Under the pieces are notes generated by a model, which saw nothing but the letters and a program-made list of their open reading frames with translations, ran no database searches and was not told where the DNA came from. Positions 25,789 to 34,283 of a stretch of 64,000 bases of DNA are shown piece after piece; the first letter of the stretch is position 1; every line of letters begins with the position of its first letter. The DNA comes from Nocardiopsis metallicus. Its GTDB lineage: Bacteria > Actinomycetota > Actinomycetes > Streptosporangiales > Streptosporangiaceae. Location: the NCBI RefSeq assembly GCF_014201115.1, contig NZ_JACHDO010000001.1, positions 7,683,324 to 7,747,323 of the forward strand. Reading direction: 5' to 3'. Made by a program: the position numbers and the translations under genes.

Positions 25789-26835
25789 TCAGCTCCCGGC
25801 GGGCGCCTCCAGGTCGAAGAGGTCGGCCAGCAGCTCGTAGGAGCGGAAGCGGGCCTTCTTGTCGTAGATCATCGAGGAGATCATCAGCTCGTCCACGCCG
25901 GTGTCGGCGACGAACTGCTCGATCTTGGGCTTCACGGTCTCGGGGGAGCCCACGAAGGAGTAGCGCAGCATCGCTTCGGTCTGCTGCTTCTCCCCGGGGC
26001 GCCACATGGTGTCCATCGCCGAGCTCTCCACCGGCGGTGCGAGCAGGCCGCGGGCGTTGCGCATGATGCCCAGGAAGGCCTGCTGCTGCGAGGTGAACAG
26101 GTTCTTCGCCTCGGCGTCGGTATCCGCCATCACCACGTTGATCCCGGCCATCGCGTACGGCTTCGCGGCCTGTTCCGAGGGGGTGAAGTCCTCCCGGTAG
26201 GCGGCCAGGGCGTCGTAGAGCGCGCTGGGCGCGAAGTGCGACGCGAAGGCGTACGGCAGGCCCAGGTGCGCGGCGAGCTGGGCGCCGAACAGGCTGGAGC
26301 CCAGGATCCACAGCGGCACCCGCAGGCCCTCGCCGGGCACGGCGCGGACCGGCTGGCCGGGGCTGGCGGGCTCGAAGAGCGATCGGAGCTCCTGGACGTC
26401 CTGCGGGAAGGTCGAGGAGGCGGAGTTGTCGCGGCGCATCGCGCGCATCGTGCGCGGGTCGGTGCCGGGCGCGCGGCCCAGACCGAGGTCGATCCGCCCC
26501 GGGTAGAGGGATTCCAGGGTGCCGAACTGCTCGGCGATCACCAGGGGGGAGTGGTTCGGGAGCATGACGCCGCCCGAACCCACCCGGATGGTGGACGTCC
26601 CCTCGGCGATGAAGCCGAGCGAGACCGAGGTGGCGGCGCTGGCGATCGCCCGCATGTTGTGGTGCTCGGACAGCCAGAAGCGGGTGTAGCCCCAGCGCTC
26701 CAGGTTCTGCGCGAGTTCGCGGGCGTCACGGAGGGCCTCGCCGGGGTTGGATCCCTCGACGATGCTGGCGTGGTCCAGGACGGACAGCGCGAGCTTCGGG
26801 TTGGTGCGCTCGGCTGTTCCAGCTGCTTCCGTCAT
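25789..26835 (-). CDS. LLM-class flavin-dependent oxidoreductase
   Basis: The product is 348 aa from ATG 26835 (GTG 26850 is possible). It reads as a luciferase-like TIM barrel: LALSVLDHASIVEGSNPGEAL, ERWGYTRFWLSEHHNM, IRVGSGGVMLPNHSPLVIAEQFGTLESLYPGRIDLGLGRAPG-type core. This is the MsnO8-like subgroup that uses reduced FMN (or F420 in some relatives). The substrate is unknown. It is divergent from an ArsR-type gene with a shared inverted repeat between them. Confidence 0.9.
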   Translation of the reverse strand: MTEAAGTAERTNPKLALSVLDHASIVEGSNPGEALRDARELAQNLERWGYTRFWLSEHHNMRAIASAATSVSLGFIAEGTSTIRVGSGGVMLPNHSPLVIAEQFGTLESLYPGRIDLGLGRAPGTDPRTMRAMRRDNSASSTFPQDVQELRSLFEPASPGQPVRAVPGEGLRVPLWILGSSLFGAQLAAHLGLPYAFASHFAPSALYDALAAYREDFTPSEQAAKPYAMAGINVVMADTDAEAKNLFTSQQQAFLGIMRNARGLLAPPVESSAMDTMWRPGEKQQTEAMLRYSFVGSPETVKPKIEQFVADTGVDELMISSMIYDKKARFRSYELLADLFDLEAPAGS

Positions 26836-26862
26836 CTCAGTTACCCCCACTGGCCTGGCTTA

Positions 26863-26885
26863 TTCGATGATCGACGAACATCGAA
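26863..26885. promoter_or_regulatory. Inverted repeat between LLM oxidoreductase and ArsR genes
   Basis: TTCGATG (26863-26869) and CATCGAA (26879-26885) form a perfect 7-bp inverted repeat 28 bp from the LLM start. It is a likely operator for the divergent ArsR-type regulator (inference). Confidence 0.5.
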
Positions 26886-27028
26886 CATTGACGGTACACT
26901 CGCCGCTGAACGCACGCCAAATCCCGTTCGCCCGTCGGCCCGGCCGGCGGAAGGGTCTCGGCGGGGCGGTCCGGTCCTGGGGCGGACGCTCGAAACGGCT
27001 GCGGGGCAGCGGAAATGGAGGTGGGGTC

Positions 27029-27358
27029 GTGGCTCCCAAGGGGACGGCCAAGGGGCATGAGCATCCGTCCCTGTCCGAAGTGGATCTGGTCACGGTCCTG
27101 TCCGCGCTGGCCGAACCCACGCGGCTGCGGATCGTGTGCATGCTCGCGGAGTTCGAGGGCGAGCGTGCGTGGAAGGACATCGAACTGCCGATCGCGCAGT
27201 CGACCCTGAGCCATCACCTGAAGATTCTGCGCAACGCCGGTCTGGTGCAGAACCGGACCGAGGGCACCCGCTGCTTCGTCTCGCTGCGCGACCAGGAGCT
27301 GGAGGGGCGGTTCCCCGGGCTGCTGGAGACGGTCCTGAGCTGCCGGGACGGGCACTAG
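27029..27358 (+). CDS. ArsR-family transcriptional regulator
   Basis: The product is 109 aa from GTG 27029, with GGAGG 7 bp upstream. It is a winged helix: VLSALAEPTRLRIVCMLAE, the recognition region QSTLSHHLKILRNAGLVQNRTEGTR, and a short C-terminal helix. I see no Cys-based metal site of the ArsR or SmtB type (a single Cys in the first helix, one near the end), so it may respond to an organic signal. Divergent from the LLM oxidoreductase, which it probably controls. Confidence 0.88.
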   Translation: MAPKGTAKGHEHPSLSEVDLVTVLSALAEPTRLRIVCMLAEFEGERAWKDIELPIAQSTLSHHLKILRNAGLVQNRTEGTRCFVSLRDQELEGRFPGLLETVLSCRDGH

Positions 27359-29128
27359 GCGGTCTCCGGGCCGCAGACGCGTCATATCTTCACTCACGTG
27401 AAGCGCAACGAAGGTCGGCCTTGTCGAGTTCCCGGCCGGGTAAGGGTTTTCGGTGTGGGCCGGTCCAACGCCCCGGGCGTCCTCGGTCGCGGAGCCCAGC
27501 CCTCCGCCGCGAAGCCATGCGAATCACGGAAGACAGGCCGCGGACCCGGCCACGGGCGGCTCCGAACGAGCCGACCCGGACCGGGGCCGCGGCAGAGGAC
27601 GTCCCTCAGTCCTGGATTTCCCCCTTGTGCCAGGAGCGAGGGGCGTCCACCCCCCTTTGTGACCGGAGCCCCCGAATCCTCTGTTCCCCTTTTCCCTTCC
27701 TTGGGCCTTGCGGCCGGAAGGCAGCAGAGGAGTCGGAGACCCCTTGTCGGCGAGCGGCACATCCACGTGCTTGACGAACGTGAATTCCCCCGAAACCAGT
27801 GCCACTCGCGTGGGTGGGATTCGCCTTCGTGGAAGTCCCCCTAGACTATTAACTTCCACAAAACATCTCCCCGTTTAACCCGCGCTTCCCTCGTGTGACG
27901 AACGTGGGAAAGCGGGACCCCGCAGATGCACTCTATCGCCTCTCCGAACCATTCTGCCCAGCTCTCTCAGGTGCGGCGAACGGTGAACGCGAACCATCCG
28001 ACGGTCCCTGAAAACGGGCGAATGCACGGAACGACGTAATGCATCGTGCGGACACCGCGGTCGGCACGGGCGTGAGGTGCAAAGCCTGTGCCGGTCGGGT
28101 GGCCGACGCTCTGAGTATGCCCGAGGAGGGCGGCGCTCCGCAGCCTTTCCGCAGCAATTCCCGAACTTGGTGGGACGGCGCGGTCGATGGCCGTGCTCGG
28201 GCTGATCAAGAGGGCTGTCCGTATTGGGTGATGGGTACGAACCGATCCGACTTTGTTGGTGGTTTGGTGCCATAAGTGATCGCCTGACGGGGGCGGGGCG
28301 CCCTCCGGGGCGGATTTCGGCGGCGGAGTCGGTCTGTGCGGGTGGTCAGGGGCCGGGTCAGCCGATGGAGTGGCAGCCGGACAACCGTGGCCGGGCAGGG
28401 CTTCGGTCCTGCCTGCGTTGCCCCTGGGGTGTCGGCGGCCTCGGTGCGTGCCCGGGATTCCGTGGGGCTCCTTGGGAGGGGGTGGGATCGTTCGTGGCTG
28501 TTTCCGTTGATTTCACCGCCTCGAGGCGACACGTCGGCGCTTCACCCATCGGCCGGGGCGGGGGACGTGCGCTTCCCCGCCGCGCGGGCGGGGGCCGACC
28601 GGACGCTCGAAGGCGGAGTCGCGCCATTGCCTCCGATCACCGCTCCCGGATGCGCCAGGAGTAAAAGAAATACCTTTTCTATTTCCGCCCGAAGGAATGT
28701 AAAAAAAGCTGATTCGGGATCGCCCGGGGTTTGGGGAGGTAAAAGTGGGTTCTGTGGGTTCGGGCGTTGGTGCGCTGATGGGGCCGGGAGCGGGGATGAC
28801 GGCCGGTACGGACGCCGAGCCGCTGGTGGCGGCTGACAACCACTCTTCGCACGACCGCCGGGTCGGCGTCGACCTCTCCGGGCCCGCCGTGGCGGTTCTA
28901 TGCGACTTACGCATGGGGGCCGCTCTCCAGGGCATCGTCCGAGTAGCCCACTGTCCGAGAAGCGCAGGCGGGGGCCGGGTCGCGCGGTCGGGCGGCCGGG
29001 GCGGCCCCGCACGCCCGAGCGTCCCGCACGCACCGCAGCACCAAACGCGCCTGGAAGGCGTCACATCACACGAAGACGCCCTGCCCACGACAAGACTCTG
29101 CGCTCACCCCAGCTAGGAGAGACCCCCT
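27359..29128. other. Long gene-poor region
   Basis: About 1.77 kb in which every open frame looks like high-GC noise: Arg/Pro/Gly-rich, overlapping on both strands, with no domain signals. AT-richer patches lie at 27835-27880 and 28660-28720 and could hold promoters. A 7-bp inverted repeat GTGGAAG/CTTCCAC (27829-27835, 27853-27859) brackets one of them. Decayed genes are possible, but I cannot identify any. Confidence 0.4.
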
Positions 29129-31705
29129 GTGAACATCGGCGACGAACTCGGCGGATACGAACTCCTGGAGGTCCTCGGCAGAGGCGGGTTCGGCACGGTC
29201 TACCTCGGGCGCGGCAGGGACGGACAGCTCGCCGCGGTCAAGGTGCTGCACCACCACTACGCCGACAACCCCCAGTTCCGCGCGCGGTTCCGGGCCGAGG
29301 TCGAGCACAGCATGCGGGTCGTGGACTTCTGTATCGCGCGGGTCCTGGACGCGGCCCCGGACGGCGATCCGCCGTGGGTCGCCAGCGAGTACGTGGAGGG
29401 ACCCACACTCCGGCAGTTCGTGCACTCGGGCAAGGAGGACGGCGGCCCCCTGCACGAGGGCGACCTGTACCGGATCGCGGTCGCCACTGCCACCGCGCTC
29501 ACCGCCATCCACGCCTCGGACGTCGTCCACCGCGACTTCACACCCTCCAACATCATGATCGCGCCGGACGGGATCCGGGTGATCGACTTCGGGATCGCCC
29601 GAGCCCTGGAGAACAGCCCCGTCTCGGCCAGCGCCCTCCTGGGCACCCCCCGCTACATGGCGCCCGAGCAGTTCCTCGGCAGCAGGGTCACCCCCGCCAT
29701 CGACGTCTTCGCCTGGGGGTCGGTGATCGCCTTCGCCGGGACCGGCAAGGACATCTTCACCGGAGAGAACCTGGCCGTGACCCTGCGCAAGGTGCTGTTC
29801 GAGAAACCCGACCTCACCGGCCTGCCCGACAGCCTCGCGTCGATCGTGCGCTGGTGCCTGTACAAGGACCCCCAGCTGCGCCCCACCTCGCAGCGGCTCC
29901 TCGCCACCCTCCTCGGGGTGGCGGAACCGGGCGGGGGACACCCCCAGGACCGGCTGCCGGGCTACAGCGGCCGGGCCGACCTCGACATCCTGGCCCTGGG
30001 GAACCAGATCGGCCAGGGCAGCGGCACCATCGACATCACCGCGATCCCCCGCCTGACCCAGGCACCACCGGACCGGGACGAGCTCTTCGAGATCGGCGGG
30101 GAGTCCTACTCCAGCGCCGCCGCGCTCGCGCTGGACATCCAGCGCGACTGGAACACCGCGCTGGCCCTCCTGCGCAACGCCCCGCTCCGGCAGGACCTGC
30201 TGCGCTGGCTGCCGGAGTCGCACGAACAGGCCCGTCGGACCATCGGCCAGCTGCCGGAGGACTGGGGCGGCGCCGACGTCCAGGCAGCCAACCTCATCGC
30301 CGACCTCGACCCGGCCCTCCCGCCGATCTTCGACAAGCTCGACATGTCCTGGGGCGCGCTCTTCGCCACCCGGGGCGGGCGGAGCTGGCCCTACCGGGGA
30401 GAGGAGTACCGGCGCCTCCTGCGGCTGGTGGAACAGGGCAACCTGCTGGAGCCCTTCAGCCGGCACCACTGCGTGGCGAGCGACCACGAGTGCGCGGCCA
30501 CGGGCGGCTGTGAGCCCTACGCCCGGGTCGCCCGGCAGACCAGGGCCATGTTCGCCTCGCTGCGCAACTGCGAGGCGTGGCTGGAGCAGCTCGGCAAGGG
30601 GTTCGGGCTCACCCCCACCCCGATCCCGCCGGACCAGCGGGGCGACCTGGTCCACGTCCTGGCCACGGACCCCCGGAGCCGGTGCGACCGGTGGGAACTG
30701 GCGGCCTGGGCGGTCGAGGGGATTGCGCAGTGCTCCGAACGCGACCAGGTGTACCGCGCCGTGGGCCACTCCGAGGACCCCTGGCCGGAAGCCGTCGTCT
30801 TCCGCGCGCACCGGGACGACTTCCGCGAACTGGCCGAGCGGATCAGACAGGAGGAGAGCGCTTCGGGTCCGGACCCGGCTCCGCGGGACCCGCGGGACGA
30901 GCTGGCCCGGCTGGAGCGCAGGGACCCCAAGCTGCTGGTGCGCTTCTTCTACGGGCTGGGCGCGACCCTGGTGGCCCTGGCCGCGGTGGTCGGGGTGGTG
31001 TGGAACAGCCTGACGCTCCTGGCCGTGGTGGCGGGTGTGGTCGGGCTGTTGTTCGGCGGGATCGGTCTGGTGATGGCCCACGACCACGAGCGCGCGCTCA
31101 GGAGGTTGAGGGAGAAGTCGGCGGACCTGCCCGAGCGGACGGAGAAGGGCGGGCGACCGCCAGCCGGACCGGACGGGGGCAGGGGCGCCGCGACGCGGTC
31201 CGGCGACGCGGTGGACGCGGTATCCGAGCCCGCGGAGGAGCATCCGGCGGGTTCGGCCACCGCGCCCGCGTCCCAGGAACCGTCCCCGCCTTCTCCCCTC
31301 GCGGGCTCTGGTCCCGCCGGGCCGGAGGTGCGTTCAGACGCCGGAGGCGCTCCGGAGTACTTCGCCGAGGACGATCTCGATCTGAGCCCGTCGGACCGGA
31401 TCCGGTTGCGGGAAAGCGTGCAGGCCCAGCCGTCGGACCGGGCCGGGACGGTCCGGGACCGGATGGGGATGTCTGCGGACGGGCGGCTCGCCGCGCGGAG
31501 CGCGCCGGAACCGCGTGCCGCCGAACCGCTCGGTTCGCGGGAGGGCACCGGAGGGGTCTCGCGGGAGAGCCCGGCGGAGGGCTCCGGGGCGAGCACGGAG
31601 AGGAGCAACGGGCAGAGCTGGGAGGGGGAGGCCGGGGAGAGCACCGCGGAGTGGACCTTCGAACGGGGTGTGTCCTTCGGCTGGGAACGGAATCCGGGGA
31701 GTTAG
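29129..31705 (+). CDS. Membrane Ser/Thr kinase with HHC-x6-C-x5-C domain
   Basis: The product is 858 aa from GTG 29129 (AGGAGA 8 bp upstream). Residues 1-265 are a kinase domain: GRGGFGTVYLG, Lys in AVKVL, HRDFTPSN (Phe-Thr in place of Leu-Lys), DFGIA, GTPRYMAPEQ. A long region (about 330-600) is shared with the kinase at 39775; it includes the Cys/His cluster HHC-x6-C-x5-C near residues 445-465, a possible metal site. Two adjacent membrane helices follow (about 604-655). The C-terminal 190 residues are low-complexity and acidic. With two helices both ends lie on the same, presumably inner, side. Substrates unknown. It ends at a strong terminator facing a MATE gene. Confidence 0.85.
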   Translation: MNIGDELGGYELLEVLGRGGFGTVYLGRGRDGQLAAVKVLHHHYADNPQFRARFRAEVEHSMRVVDFCIARVLDAAPDGDPPWVASEYVEGPTLRQFVHSGKEDGGPLHEGDLYRIAVATATALTAIHASDVVHRDFTPSNIMIAPDGIRVIDFGIARALENSPVSASALLGTPRYMAPEQFLGSRVTPAIDVFAWGSVIAFAGTGKDIFTGENLAVTLRKVLFEKPDLTGLPDSLASIVRWCLYKDPQLRPTSQRLLATLLGVAEPGGGHPQDRLPGYSGRADLDILALGNQIGQGSGTIDITAIPRLTQAPPDRDELFEIGGESYSSAAALALDIQRDWNTALALLRNAPLRQDLLRWLPESHEQARRTIGQLPEDWGGADVQAANLIADLDPALPPIFDKLDMSWGALFATRGGRSWPYRGEEYRRLLRLVEQGNLLEPFSRHHCVASDHECAATGGCEPYARVARQTRAMFASLRNCEAWLEQLGKGFGLTPTPIPPDQRGDLVHVLATDPRSRCDRWELAAWAVEGIAQCSERDQVYRAVGHSEDPWPEAVVFRAHRDDFRELAERIRQEESASGPDPAPRDPRDELARLERRDPKLLVRFFYGLGATLVALAAVVGVVWNSLTLLAVVAGVVGLLFGGIGLVMAHDHERALRRLREKSADLPERTEKGGRPPAGPDGGRGAATRSGDAVDAVSEPAEEHPAGSATAPASQEPSPPSPLAGSGPAGPEVRSDAGGAPEYFAEDDLDLSPSDRIRLRESVQAQPSDRAGTVRDRMGMSADGRLAARSAPEPRAAEPLGSREGTGGVSRESPAEGSGASTERSNGQSWEGEAGESTAEWTFERGVSFGWERNPGS

Positions 31706-31750
31706 GAGCCCGGCTGGGGCGGGGCGGTGCGCCCGCCCCAGCCGGGCTCC
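31705..31750. terminator. Bidirectional terminator hairpin
   Basis: A perfect 19-bp stem (GGAGCCCGGCTGGGGCGGG arms, 8-base loop) begins at the kinase stop codon and serves the convergent MATE gene as well. Confidence 0.85.
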
Positions 31751-31764
31751 GTGCCGGACGCGGG

Positions 31765-33402
31765 TCAGCTCCGGGTTCGGGTCAGACGGAGGAACCCGCC
31801 GCCCTGCCCGACGACCAGGCCGAGGTTGGCCATGGCGTAGGCCCACCAGAGCCAGGCCAGACCGCCCGCCGCGGCCACCGGGAAGGCGGCCAGGGCCAAC
31901 AGGCCGAAGCACACCGCGAACGTGTACAGGGTCGGGGTGGTGCGCTTGAGGGCGAGCAGGCCCATGCCCGGCATCGCCTGCATGCCGTCGGCGAGGACGA
32001 CCACGAACACCAGCGGAATCAGCGCCGTGACCAGCGATGACACGTTCGGGTCGGGCGTGAACACCCCGATGATCGGACCGGCGGCGACCCAGATCAGCAG
32101 CATGCTCAGCGCGATCACCGGCAGGGCTACGGCCAGTCCGGCGGTCATCGCCCGCCGGACCTCACCGAACCCGCTCCCGGGGGAACGGTCCCCCTGGTCC
32201 CTGGCGGTCTGCGTGGTCTGGGTGGTGTGGGCCGCCTGGGCGGCGCGGGCCATGAACGGGACGGCGGCCTGCCCGACGGCGGTCGCGGGCAGGAACACGA
32301 AGGTCACCAGGGTCACCATGACCTGGTGGGCGGCGGCCTCGGCGGCGCCGACCCGGGCCACCGCCATCGCGAGCAGCCCCAGCACCCCGAACTTGATGAG
32401 CATCGTCGAGCCCATGGGCAGGCCGACCCGGGCGATGTGCCAGACCCCGGGCCAGTCCGGGGAGCCCAGGCCGAGGTTCTGGCCGTTCAGGACGGTGCCT
32501 CGGCGCAGGAGCGTGTGGGCCACGATCATGACCACGAGGGCGGTGAGGAGCATGGCCAGCCCGGCGCCGGTGATGTCCAGGCCGAGCGCCACGACCAGGG
32601 CGGGGACCAGCACCACCGACAGCGCGGTGCCGACCAGCCCCACCGTCATCGCCTGCTTGGAGCGGCCCAGGCCGATGAGCAGGGTGGTCGCGCAGGCCTG
32701 GAAGGCGTTGGCCAGGAGCGCGAACGCCATCAGGTACTGGAAGGGCCCGAAGGCCGCCACGGTCTCCTCGGGGGCTCCGATCAGCCGGGCGACCAGGGGC
32801 ACCGCCGCCACCAGGGCGCCGCCGAGGAGGCCCGTGCACAGAGCCAGCCAGAGGGAGTTGCGGACAGTGGGGGCGAGCACCTCCGGGTCCTCGGCGTTCT
32901 GCGCCACGAAGGGCATCGAGCCGCGCAGCGCGCCCTGGATCACCATGGAAACGGGGTTGTACAGGGCGATGGTCATCGCGTAGGCGGCGAGCACGGCGGT
33001 GCCGGTGTGACCCAGGACGCCCGCTGTGACCATGGTCCCGAAGACGGTGGCGACCATGGACAGATACAGCGGGAAGGCCTTTCCGCCGATGCTGCCCATC
33101 AGGTGCGGGAAGGTGGGGCGCGGCTCCTCGTCGGGAGGGTCCGAAGGCGGAGCGGGGGCGGCCGCGGCTGTGTTCGCGGGGGCGCTCGCGGAGGTGCTTG
33201 AAGTGCTCTCGTCAGGTGGCTCCGAGACCTGCGCGGCTGACTTGCCGGGGGTCGCGTCGTCGGAGGGCTCGGGGCCGGAGACCGCTTCGCCTGGGGGTTC
33301 GGAGCCGTCCTCCCCGGTCTGATTCGTCGGTGGGGCCGTGTCGTCACCTGTTGCGGGAACGGCGATGGCATCAGTGGCGTTCGGGGTTCTGTTGTCAGCC
33401 AT
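31765..33402 (-). CDS. MATE-family multidrug efflux transporter
   Basis: The product is 545 aa from ATG 33402. The first 90 residues are an acidic, Pro/Ser/Ala-rich tail (TPPNTNQTGED-type composition). From about residue 95 there are twelve membrane helices in two related halves: FPLYLSMVATVFGTMVTAGVLG, ANAFQACATTLLIGLGRSKQAM, IARVGLPMGSTMLIKFGVLGLLAMA, and MVTLVTFVFLPATAVGQAAVPFMARAA. MATE proteins export drugs or metabolites using Na+ or H+ gradients. The long cytosolic N-terminus is unusual for the family. It stands alone, so no substrate can be deduced. Confidence 0.9.
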   Translation of the reverse strand: MADNRTPNATDAIAVPATGDDTAPPTNQTGEDGSEPPGEAVSGPEPSDDATPGKSAAQVSEPPDESTSSTSASAPANTAAAAPAPPSDPPDEEPRPTFPHLMGSIGGKAFPLYLSMVATVFGTMVTAGVLGHTGTAVLAAYAMTIALYNPVSMVIQGALRGSMPFVAQNAEDPEVLAPTVRNSLWLALCTGLLGGALVAAVPLVARLIGAPEETVAAFGPFQYLMAFALLANAFQACATTLLIGLGRSKQAMTVGLVGTALSVVLVPALVVALGLDITGAGLAMLLTALVVMIVAHTLLRRGTVLNGQNLGLGSPDWPGVWHIARVGLPMGSTMLIKFGVLGLLAMAVARVGAAEAAAHQVMVTLVTFVFLPATAVGQAAVPFMARAAQAAHTTQTTQTARDQGDRSPGSGFGEVRRAMTAGLAVALPVIALSMLLIWVAAGPIIGVFTPDPNVSSLVTALIPLVFVVVLADGMQAMPGMGLLALKRTTPTLYTFAVCFGLLALAAFPVAAAGGLAWLWWAYAMANLGLVVGQGGGFLRLTRTRS

Positions 33403-34283
33403 GGTCTTCTCGTGGGTGGCAGTCAGGGGCTTGCCGAGAAAGCTACCAGGGCGAATGTGAAGTTATTTCTTCGTATTTTGCTTTGATGTTTGATTTATGG
33501 TGTTATCGAAGATTCCTCCTCTTTTTGAAGACCCTTTCGTATCGTGCTGGTCAGAGTCGAAAGCGTGTGATGGGTGCGGGGCCGGACGGGCCGATGCCGG
33601 GACGTGGGGAAGCGGGAGCGCTTGCGGCTGGGGGTTCCGCCGGGGACGGCGGATGGCCGGATGCGGTCAGAGCTGCCAGATTTGCTGAAGGACCCGGTGG
33701 GAACAGGTTGGCTGCAGATGCTCCCGTGGTTCTGGACTCGCGGTGCGAGCGAATGTGTTTGGCCCCGCTGGCCCCGTTGGTGGCGCCGCCGGAGCCAGGA
33801 TCCCCGCGCCGCCCTCGGTTCTCCCCGTTCTCCCCGCGGGCCGCTCCGGGGGCTTCTGGTCCCTCCCCGGCCGGAACGGCGGTCACCGAGCTGACTCGGG
33901 GCGCCGGGAGCGGTCACTGCGCTCTCGGCGCGGGCGGTTGACAGTGGTGTGCACCGATTTCCTCTCCTTCCCATAACGTCCTCACCGAGTGTGTTCGTTG
34001 TATGGGTCCGCCGTCATCGTGCCCGAACGGGGTTCGGGGAGTGCGTCCCGGGAAGCGGGGAGCCTTGGTGAACAGGCGATTCCGTCTCCCCGTACGGGTG
34101 CGCGCGGAGCACTGGCGGTGAGCTCCGGAGCTTCCGGGAATCGGTCCCGACGACCCCGGGAAAAGGGGGATCACGGCATCGGGTGCCTCACAAATTAGGT
34201 AGATTCGCAGAACCACGGGATCGAATGTGCTATCCCGGCACAGCCCACCACAACCGTCCCTGATGTGTGGAAAGCTGCCCCCA
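33403..34283. other. Divergent intergenic region
   Basis: About 880 bp between the MATE gene and the kinase-like gene, transcribed away from each other. No gene is recognised. A low-GC patch at 33450-33520 probably contains the MATE promoter. Confidence 0.4.

Noticed and set aside
28039..28275. Small frame with CKAC-type Cys residues
   Set aside because: No ribosome binding site and no protein-like composition; it lies in the gene-poor stretch with many similar frames.
29066..31243. 725-codon frame on the strand opposite the 29129 kinase
   Set aside because: It mirrors the codon pattern of the real kinase gene and has no recognisable protein features; the kinase frame has clear motifs.
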